DNA of 7,584 nt, from NCBI GenBank assembly GCA_013042795.1, contig JABDPK010000248.1, positions 1-7,584 of the forward strand. The letters are read 5' to 3'. Made by a program: the position numbers and the translations under genes. The notes below the pieces were generated by a model. It had not been told where the DNA came from. It was given only the letters and a program-made list of their open reading frames with translations, and did no database searches. The DNA comes from Saprospiraceae bacterium. Lineage in GTDB: Bacteria > Bacteroidota > Bacteroidia > Chitinophagales > Saprospiraceae. This document shows, piece after piece, positions 1 through 6,276 of this stretch; positions within the stretch are counted from its first letter, which is position 1; each line of letters begins with the position of its first letter.

Positions 1-2
1 CA

Positions 3-32
3 TCAATTCCATCCCACGGTCATGAACATTAA
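3..32 (+). CDS. possible 3' end of an upstream gene (His-rich tail, perhaps RND adaptor)
   Basis: The third frame reads SIPSHGHEH followed by a TAA stop, 21 bases before the outer-membrane factor gene. Histidine-rich C-terminal tails are common in periplasmic adaptor proteins of heavy-metal RND pumps, and an adaptor is the one component of the tripartite pump missing from this window, so an upstream CzcB/CusB-like gene is a reasonable guess. The first frame is also open to a TAA at 40-42 (ending in NINSF) and is an equally legal gene end. With so few codons no homology can be claimed; the choice rests only on the His-rich tail and context. Confidence 0.25.
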   Translation, partial: SIPSHGHEH

Positions 33-53
33 TTCTTTTTAACAATTACAGAA

Positions 54-1262
54 ATGAAAAATAGAACATTATTTCTCAAAGAAATTATAAGTGTATTTCT
101 GCTTTTAAGCACATTTAATACAATTGCACAGGATATCAGGATTTCAATTGAAGAAGCTATAGAAATCGGAATCAATAATAATGCGGGCATACTAAGTGAT
201 CAAATCAGAGTTGAACAAAATTCAGTTCTTTCGAAATCTGGTTTAAATAATAATGCTACTCAAATTGTATTCACAGGAGAAGAATTTGGCGCCGAGGGAT
301 ATACTGGATTGTACTCGTTGAATGTACAGCAAAATTTCAATTTACCTAAAGCTCATTCCATCCAAAAGGAGTATTACCTCTCGACTAAAAACCTGGCCGA
401 GAAACAACTTGTTCTGACCAGGAAAGCCCTGGTAAAAGAAATCACCAAAGCATACATCAGTTTACAATATGCCAAACAAAACCAGGAGTTACTTACGCGG
501 TTTACAGCATTAAATGAAGATTTTAACAGGGTAACAAAACTGCGTTTCGAGACAGGAGAAACCGGTATTATTCCTAAAGTTGTAGCTGAGACTGGGTTGA
601 TGGAAGCCAGGCTTGAGGAAACTAATGGAATTTCTGATTATGAAAATGCCAGAATAATTTTTAATCAATGGCTCAGGACAGAAGATAATTATGATGTTCA
701 AGGTGAATTATCAACTTCTGTTGTCTTGGATATTGATTCATTATTTCCTGAAAATCCGCATATGTTATTCCTGGCAGCAAAAAATCAAGTGGCTTCAGCC
801 CGCATTAATCAATCACGAGCACAATTGCTTCCACAAATAAATTCTGGATTGATGCTTCAGACAACATCTGGTGCCTTTCCATTATTTGGCTTTCAAATTG
901 GTATTAACCTTCCCTTGTTCAATAAAAATACAAAGCAGAAAATTGAGGCTTCTGAACTAGGGTTAAAGATTCAGGAAGAAGAAAACCGGGAACAAGCAAA
1001 ACGGATGCGACTCGCCATTGAAAGTCTGATGAATAATATGTTAAAAAAACAAAACACCATTAAGCAGCTTGATGAATCAATCAAACCTTTGCTGCTGGAG
1101 CTCAAGGACATCAGCTTTGTAGCATACCAGGAGGGAGAAATCAGTTACCTGGAATACCTGAATGGATTCGAGCAACTTATGAGTATGAACAAAAGACTCT
1201 TGAAAGCACAATATGAATTTCATTTGTTAAAAGCTGATCTGGAATACCTGCTTTCTAACTAG
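54..1262 (+). CDS. TolC/CzcC-family outer-membrane efflux protein
   Basis: This encodes the outer-membrane channel and periplasmic tunnel of a tripartite RND efflux pump. The 402-residue product starts with a Sec signal peptide (residues 1 to about 25: basic MKNR, a hydrophobic core, then TIAQ-D). The mature N-terminus, ISIEEAIEIGINNN, is the typical opening of an OEP domain. There are two OEP repeats (about 30-215 and 230-400), each with long amphipathic helices, and the second contains the beta-strand signature GINLPLFNKN near residues 282-291. There is no lipobox cysteine, so it is probably not lipidated, unlike many proteobacterial CzcC/CusC proteins. The length is at the short end of the family's usual range, as expected for CzcC-like members. 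The ATG has an A-rich leader without a Shine-Dalgarno. It lies 26 bases before the RND permease on the same strand, so the two are likely co-transcribed. The family is clear; the substrate is not. Confidence 0.9.
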   Translation: MKNRTLFLKEIISVFLLLSTFNTIAQDIRISIEEAIEIGINNNAGILSDQIRVEQNSVLSKSGLNNNATQIVFTGEEFGAEGYTGLYSLNVQQNFNLPKAHSIQKEYYLSTKNLAEKQLVLTRKALVKEITKAYISLQYAKQNQELLTRFTALNEDFNRVTKLRFETGETGIIPKVVAETGLMEARLEETNGISDYENARIIFNQWLRTEDNYDVQGELSTSVVLDIDSLFPENPHMLFLAAKNQVASARINQSRAQLLPQINSGLMLQTTSGAFPLFGFQIGINLPLFNKNTKQKIEASELGLKIQEEENREQAKRMRLAIESLMNNMLKKQNTIKQLDESIKPLLLELKDISFVAYQEGEISYLEYLNGFEQLMSMNKRLLKAQYEFHLLKADLEYLLSN

Positions 1263-1288
1263 TAGAAATTCTCTATATATAATAAATC

Positions 1289-4200
1289 ATGTTAAATAAA
1301 ATAATTGAGATATCATTAGAATACCGTTTGCTGGTACTCGCAGGATTTATAATGGTCATGGTAACCGGAGGTTATATTGCCTCGGAAATGGATGTAGATG
1401 TATTTCCTGACCTGACTGCACCTACTGTCACGATAATGACTGAAGCCCATGGGATGGCGACTGTTGAAGTGGAAAGGTTGGTGACTTTTCCTATAGAATC
1501 ATCCTTGAATGGAGCTCCTAATATACGTAGGATTAGGTCTTCATCAGCAATGGGTATATCCATCATATGGGCTGAATTTGAATGGGGAACAGACATCTAT
1601 AAGGCCAGGCAGATCGTCAATGAAAAACTGGCTACAGCTGCCAATAAATTGCCGGAAAGCATTAAAAGTCCGGTACTTGCTCCTATTTCATCGATTATGG
1701 GTGAAATTATGTTCTTAAGCTTAAGTTCAGATAGTTTATCACCCATGGAGCTGAGAAATTGGGCGGACTGGAATCTGAGACCACAGCTTCTTGCAACACA
1801 GGGTGTTGCACAGGTCATTGTGATCGGGGGGGACTTTAAGCAGTATGAAATTGCTGCCTCACCAGAAAAAATGAAGTATTATGGCATTTCCATTAATGAA
1901 CTTGAAGAAGCTGCTGCAGCCTCCACCAGGAATGCTTCAGGAGGCTTTATTAACGCTTATGGAAACCAATTTATAATTCAGGGTGAAGGAAGAACGACTT
2001 CGGTACAGCAAATTGGCGAGACCTTAATAAAAATGGAAGGTAATAAACCTGTAAGTATACAGGATGTTGCTGAAGTTCAAATATCCAGTGCTCCTAAAAT
2101 CGGAGATGGAGCTGTCTCTGGAAAACCTTCTGTCATTCTGACGATAAAGAAACAACCCACTGCAAATACGCTTAAGCTTACAAAAAGAATTGAAGTTACA
2201 TTAGAAAAATTCGAACAACAATTGCCTGAAGGTGTCGAACTGAACTCTCATTTATTCAGGCAATCAGATTTTATCCAGGCCTCTATCGATAACCTGAAAA
2301 GAACACTTCTTGAAGGCGGACTTTTTGTATCAATTATTCTGTTTTTATTCCTGCTTAACTGGAGAACTACATTAATTTCTCTTTTAGCCATCCCAGTATC
2401 TTTACTAGTCACAATTATCGCCTTAAAATTACTGGGATATACCATCAACACTATGAGCCTTGGAGGAATGGCCATTGCAATTGGCGCTTTGGTAGACGAC
2501 GCCATCATAGATGTAGAAAATATTTTCAAAAGGCTAAGAGAGAATGCGATAAAGCCTAAAGACGAAAAAAGCAGCTCCATGAAAATTATTTATGAAGCTT
2601 CTTCAGAAATAAGGAATTCTATTCTCATCGCAACTCTTATAATTATAATGGCTTTTATTCCCCTGTTCTTTCTCAGTGGCATGGAAGGCAGATTACTGGA
2701 ACCTCTTGGAATATCCTTTATCGTAGCTATTTTCACTTCCTTGTTTGTGGCAGTAACTTTAACTCCAGTCCTTTCCAGTTACTTATTGATTAATGAAGCG
2801 CAGTTGATTAAACAGGCTAAGGGAAGTTTGGTTGAACGTTTTTTTTCAGGCTTATATCATTCAATATTAAAAAAGACACTGGCGTTCCCACGAAGCATTA
2901 TTGTTTCTGTTTTAGCGCTATTCGTATTTTCTATGATTGTATTATCCGGCTTAGGGAGAAGCTTCCTTCCTGAGTTTAATGAAGGTGCTTTGGTAGTCTC
3001 TGTCGTTACCCCTCCCGGTACATCATTGGAGGAATCTGGAAAGACAGGAAAACTGGTGGAAGAACTCCTGCTTGAATTTCCTGAAGTTTCAATCACTTCT
3101 CGAAGAACAGGTCGTGCGGAAATGGACGAACATTCCCAAAGTGCTAATTCATCAGAAGTTGAAGTGCCTTTTAAACTAAAAGACCGCGATCGAGATGAAT
3201 TTTTAGATGATATAAGAAAAAAACTTTCAATTGTTCCTGGAGCAAACATTACAATTGGTATGCCGATCGCACACAGAATAGATCATATGTTGTCAGGAAC
3301 AAGAGCAAACATTGCCATAAAAATTTTTGGACCTGAATTAAACAGACTTTTCACAATTGCCAACAAAGTAAAATCTGCAATTGAGCAGACTGGAGGCCTG
3401 GTAGATGTCAATGTAGAACAATTGATTGAGGTACCCCAAATAAGGATTATTCCAAATCGTGTCATGCTTGCAAAATACGGGATTAAACTTGGTGACTTCA
3501 TGGATTTTATTGATGTTGCTTTTGCAGGTGAGACTGTGGGACAGGTTTTTGAAGGTGAAAGGGCATATGATCTTGTAGTCAGGTTTAATGAACAAAACAG
3601 GAGTAATATTGAGGCTATCAGAAACTGTCTGGTGGACACAGAAACAAATGAGAAGATTCCATTACATTATGTTGCAAATGTTATAAATGATTCCAACCCT
3701 CATAATATAGGAAGAGAAAATGTTCAGCGTAAAATTGTTGTTTCAGGAAATGTATCTGGCAGAGATCTTAGATCAGTTGTAAATGATATTCAATCCAGAA
3801 TTGATAAAGAAGTAACATTTCCAGAAGGATACAGGGTTGAATTCGGAGGCCAATTTGAAAATGAAGCAAAAGCTACAAGGATGCTTATGTTAACTTCCAT
3901 CGGTGCCGTCATCATTATATTTCTATTACTGTTTCTTGAATTTAGAATTCTTCGATTAGCTGGAATAGTCATCCTAAATTTACCGCTTGCTTTGATCGGT
4001 GGAATCTTTAGTGTTTACTTTACTTCTGGCATAATATCTATTGCATCAACTATTGGTTTCATTAGTTTATTCGGAATAGCTGCAAGAAATGGCATCTTAC
4101 TTATCAGCAGATACCGTTTGCTTGAACAGCAAGGAATGAATTTAAAAGATACAATTCTTAATGGTTCTCTGGACAGGTTAAACCCAATCCTGATGACAGC

Positions 4201-4357
4201 ACTTACAACCGGTCTGGCTCTAATCCCACTAGCTGTCGCCAGCCATCAGGCTGGAAGTGAAATTCAAAGTCCGATGGCCGTAGTCATTTTAGGTGGATTA
4301 ATAAGTTCAACAATATTGAATCTTGTAGTTATACCGGCTATTTACTCATTAAAGTAA
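1289..4357 (+). CDS. CzcA/CusA-family heavy-metal efflux RND permease
   Basis: This is a proton-driven inner-membrane antiporter, the trimeric engine of the tripartite pump whose outer-membrane channel is encoded just upstream. At 1022 residues it is full length for the HME-RND family. TM1 is near 13-33, followed by a first periplasmic porter half, TM2-6 (about 340-500), TM7 (about 538-555), a second porter half, and TM8-12 (about 872-1020). Family signatures are present: FPDLTAPTV after TM1, SFLPEFNEGAL around E562, RIDHMLSG at 663-670 and GIAARNG at 929-935. The TM4 relay motif reads LVDDAIIDVEN, with D403, D404, D408 and E410. As I recall the family, CzcA has VDGAV and CusA has VDAAV here, so this belongs to a VDD-type subgroup. 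H666 and M667 lie in the segment that holds a copper-binding Met in CusA. Metal specificity cannot be assigned; nickel, cobalt or zinc are possible. A run of seven G lies inside the gene at 1826-1832. Confidence 0.93.
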   Translation: MLNKIIEISLEYRLLVLAGFIMVMVTGGYIASEMDVDVFPDLTAPTVTIMTEAHGMATVEVERLVTFPIESSLNGAPNIRRIRSSSAMGISIIWAEFEWGTDIYKARQIVNEKLATAANKLPESIKSPVLAPISSIMGEIMFLSLSSDSLSPMELRNWADWNLRPQLLATQGVAQVIVIGGDFKQYEIAASPEKMKYYGISINELEEAAAASTRNASGGFINAYGNQFIIQGEGRTTSVQQIGETLIKMEGNKPVSIQDVAEVQISSAPKIGDGAVSGKPSVILTIKKQPTANTLKLTKRIEVTLEKFEQQLPEGVELNSHLFRQSDFIQASIDNLKRTLLEGGLFVSIILFLFLLNWRTTLISLLAIPVSLLVTIIALKLLGYTINTMSLGGMAIAIGALVDDAIIDVENIFKRLRENAIKPKDEKSSSMKIIYEASSEIRNSILIATLIIIMAFIPLFFLSGMEGRLLEPLGISFIVAIFTSLFVAVTLTPVLSSYLLINEAQLIKQAKGSLVERFFSGLYHSILKKTLAFPRSIIVSVLALFVFSMIVLSGLGRSFLPEFNEGALVVSVVTPPGTSLEESGKTGKLVEELLLEFPEVSITSRRTGRAEMDEHSQSANSSEVEVPFKLKDRDRDEFLDDIRKKLSIVPGANITIGMPIAHRIDHMLSGTRANIAIKIFGPELNRLFTIANKVKSAIEQTGGLVDVNVEQLIEVPQIRIIPNRVMLAKYGIKLGDFMDFIDVAFAGETVGQVFEGERAYDLVVRFNEQNRSNIEAIRNCLVDTETNEKIPLHYVANVINDSNPHNIGRENVQRKIVVSGNVSGRDLRSVVNDIQSRIDKEVTFPEGYRVEFGGQFENEAKATRMLMLTSIGAVIIIFLLLFLEFRILRLAGIVILNLPLALIGGIFSVYFTSGIISIASTIGFISLFGIAARNGILLISRYRLLEQQGMNLKDTILNGSLDRLNPILMTALTTGLALIPLAVASHQAGSEIQSPMAVVILGGLISSTILNLVVIPAIYSLK

Positions 4358-4384
4358 TTATATAATCCTAAAGCCACATAATAC

Positions 4385-4421
4385 AATATTTTGTTTTTTA
4401 TATATTTGTATTCAAAATATT
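4385..4421. repeat. perfect 9+9 inverted repeat flanking the hox -7 element
   Basis: AATATTTTG at 4385-4393 is the exact reverse complement of CAAAATATT at 4413-4421, with a 19-base spacer holding the candidate -7 promoter element. It may be an operator for a dimeric regulator, or by position a weak terminator for the efflux gene that ends at 4357. The stem is nearly all A/T and no clean T-run follows, which argues against a strong terminator. The arms are AT-rich in an AT-rich gap, so chance cannot be excluded. Confidence 0.4.
4401..4408 (+). promoter_or_regulatory. candidate Bacteroidota -7 promoter element for the hox operon
   Basis: TATATTTG matches the Bacteroidota sigma-A -7 consensus TAnnTTTG exactly and lies in the only sizeable gap of the window. 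Transcription would start near 4413-4416, giving a leader of about 140 bases before hoxF. No TTTG-like -33 element sits at the usual spacing of about 19-20 bases upstream; the nearest TTTG (4390-4393) is only 7 bases away. I saw no sigma-54 (GG/GC) promoter in the gap. Confidence 0.4.
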
Positions 4422-4449
4422 TTATACTGCATTTGTTGGCTCTTCAAAA

Positions 4450-4472
4450 CAATAGCTTCATACGAAGTATTG
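4450..4472 (+). promoter_or_regulatory. stem-loop in the hoxF upstream region
   Basis: CAATA (4450-4454) pairs with TATTG (4468-4472), and CTTC (4456-4459) pairs with GAAG (4464-4467). This gives nine base pairs with one bulged G (4455) and an ATAC tetraloop. It would lie in the 5' leader of the hox transcript if the promoter at 4401 is used, or could serve as a palindromic protein-binding site. No T-run follows, so it is not an obvious intrinsic terminator. The structure is read directly; the function is inference. Confidence 0.4.
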
Positions 4473-4554
4473 ACTATTATCATTTCCATCTATGATTTAG
4501 ACAATCCATATCGACTTCTTATTGTAAATACCTTGCTTCTAAAATAAGAATCAA

Positions 4555-6267
4555 TTGGACCGTACACAGACCCTCAATTGCCTGTGGAAAGAACAAAATG
4601 AAAATGGTCATCTCTCCCAGGAATTTATTAAGACATGTGCTTCAAATCTCGGCATCTCATCAGTAGAACTGGATGGTGTCATTTCATTCTACCACTTTTT
4701 CAAGAAGAAACCACAAGCTGAATTCACAATTTACGTGAACAATAGCATTGTTTCTGAAACAAAAGGTTTGTCAAGGATAAAGGAAGCTTTTGTAAGAGAA
4801 ACAGGTGCCGATTTTGGAAAGATTGGTCCTGCTGGAAAATTTGGATTATATGAAACTGCCTGTATTGGCTTGAGCGATGTGGAGCCGGCAGCATTGATCA
4901 ATTTTCACCCTTTTACAAATTTGACAAGCCTCAAGGTGCGTAAAATAATTGCTGCCCTGAAAAAAGGTGAACCCGTCGAATCTATCTGTGATACCATTGA
5001 AGGTAATATCAGATACTATCCTCCTGCAGGAAAGTCTGTCTTTATCAGGGAATATCATCCAGGCCTTACAGTTCATAAACTGGCTAATCTTGGCCAGAAA
5101 GGTATCATTAAAGAAATCAAAAAATCCGGACTACGGGGAATGGGAGGCGCTTACTTCCCTGCAGGTATAAAAATGGAATCCTGTGCCAATCAGCCTGCAA
5201 ATCCAAAATACGTTGTTTGCAATGCGGATGAGGGAGAACCTGGTACATTCAAAGACAGGTTAATACTGCATAAATATCCCGGCCTGATGCTCGAAGGCAT
5301 GATTGCTTCAGGATATGCGATAGGGGCACGTGAAGGTATAATTTACCTGAGAGCAGAATATCAGTGGCTTCAAAAAGACCTGGAAAATGCGATTGAAGAT
5401 TTTAAACGTCGTGGATATCTTGGTAAATCCGTGAGTGGTATTGAAGGATTTGATTTTGATATAAGAATTCAATTAGGTGCAGGAGCTTATGTATGTGGCG
5501 AAGAAACCGCGATGTTGAATTCAATGGAAGGGAAACGAGGTGAACCAAGGACTAAGCAATATTTCCCAACAGAACGAGGATTTCTGAATAAACCTACCCA
5601 AGTCAATAATGTAGAAACATTTGCTGCCATAAGCAGAATAATTGAACTTGGCCCGGATCACTTTATGAGTTCAGGTACTGAAAGTTCACCAGGAACAAAG
5701 CTTATAAGTATATCAGGAGATTGCCACAAACCAGGAATTTACGAAATTGAATGGGGTACAAAAATTTCTGATCTGCTTAATTTATGTCATGCAGATGATC
5801 CATTCTTCATCCAGGTAAGTGGTCCTTCCGGGCAATGTCTTAATCCAAACGATTTTGAAAGGGAATTATCCATGGATGACATTCGGTGTGGAGGTTCTTT
5901 TATGATTTTCAATTCAAAGCGGAATCTTCTAAATATACTCAGAAACTTTACCGCTTTTTTCAAAACCGAATCATGTGGTGTCTGTACACCTTGTCGTGCC
6001 GGGAATTTTATAATAGAAAGGAAACTTGAGAAAATTGCCAATGGTCTGGCTTATGCAGAGGACTATGAAGAAATCAAACAATGGGGAAAGATCATGCAAA
6101 GAACAAGCAGATGTGGCTTAGGTAAAGCTGCGACTAATGCCCTCCAGGATGCCTTAAGTAAATGTCCTGATTTCTTTGAGAACAAATTCATGCAGTCCGG
6201 CGATGGATTCAATAAAAAATTCGATATGCGTGCCGCTTTGGAACCATACGAAAAATTTAAAGACTAA
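4555..6267 (+). CDS. hoxF: HoxF, NAD(H)/FMN diaphorase subunit of soluble [NiFe] hydrogenase
   Basis: This subunit exchanges electrons between NAD(H) and the FeS chain of the cytoplasmic NAD-reducing hydrogenase. The 570 residues have the Ralstonia-type layout: a NuoE-like domain (about 1-150) fused to a NuoF-like domain (about 170-570). FMN/NAD(H) signatures include NADEGEPGTFKDR (223-235) and GAGAYVCGEET (308-318) with E316/E317. The [4Fe-4S] ligands are C474, C477, C480 and C520 (CGVCTPC, then SRCGLG). In the NuoE-like domain only C103 remains of the four [2Fe-2S] ligand positions; the others are N62, S67 and S107. The FMN glycine loop reads LRGMGGAYF, with M196 and Y200 where Arg and Gly are usual. 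The start is TTG: the frame has a stop at 4540-4542, no ATG or GTG lies between, and the next in-frame Met is residue 196. The N-terminus is about 14 residues shorter than Ralstonia HoxF as I recall it. The HoxUY gene follows after 9 bases. Confidence 0.93.
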   Translation: MDRTQTLNCLWKEQNENGHLSQEFIKTCASNLGISSVELDGVISFYHFFKKKPQAEFTIYVNNSIVSETKGLSRIKEAFVRETGADFGKIGPAGKFGLYETACIGLSDVEPAALINFHPFTNLTSLKVRKIIAALKKGEPVESICDTIEGNIRYYPPAGKSVFIREYHPGLTVHKLANLGQKGIIKEIKKSGLRGMGGAYFPAGIKMESCANQPANPKYVVCNADEGEPGTFKDRLILHKYPGLMLEGMIASGYAIGAREGIIYLRAEYQWLQKDLENAIEDFKRRGYLGKSVSGIEGFDFDIRIQLGAGAYVCGEETAMLNSMEGKRGEPRTKQYFPTERGFLNKPTQVNNVETFAAISRIIELGPDHFMSSGTESSPGTKLISISGDCHKPGIYEIEWGTKISDLLNLCHADDPFFIQVSGPSGQCLNPNDFERELSMDDIRCGGSFMIFNSKRNLLNILRNFTAFFKTESCGVCTPCRAGNFIIERKLEKIANGLAYAEDYEEIKQWGKIMQRTSRCGLGKAATNALQDALSKCPDFFENKFMQSGDGFNKKFDMRAALEPYEKFKD

Positions 6268-6276
6268 CTGTTTCAA

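Noticed and set aside
1150..1253. Repeated GGAATACCTG near 1150 and 1240
   Set aside because: Both copies encode similar Leu-Glu-Tyr-Leu stretches in the helices of the outer-membrane factor, so this is explained by coding rather than a DNA repeat element.
1509..1718. Plus-strand 69-codon frame overlapping the RND gene
   Set aside because: It lies entirely within a strongly conserved gene in another frame, with no own start context.
2857..3249. Open minus-strand frame of 130 codons inside the RND permease gene
   Set aside because: It lies fully antisense to a well-conserved coding region, is Ser/Thr-rich as expected from antisense codon reading, and shows no domain or leader. It is treated as a shadow, as are the other minus-strand frames.
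4358..4384. Possible intrinsic terminator after the RND permease
   Set aside because: There is only a short AT palindrome (ATTATATAAT) and no GC-containing stem with a following T-run, so it is not listed as a terminator.
4430..4545. Sigma-54 promoter for the hydrogenase operon, as in Ralstonia
   Set aside because: TGGC occurs near 4437 and TTGC near 4533, but no GG and GC pair sits at the required spacing.
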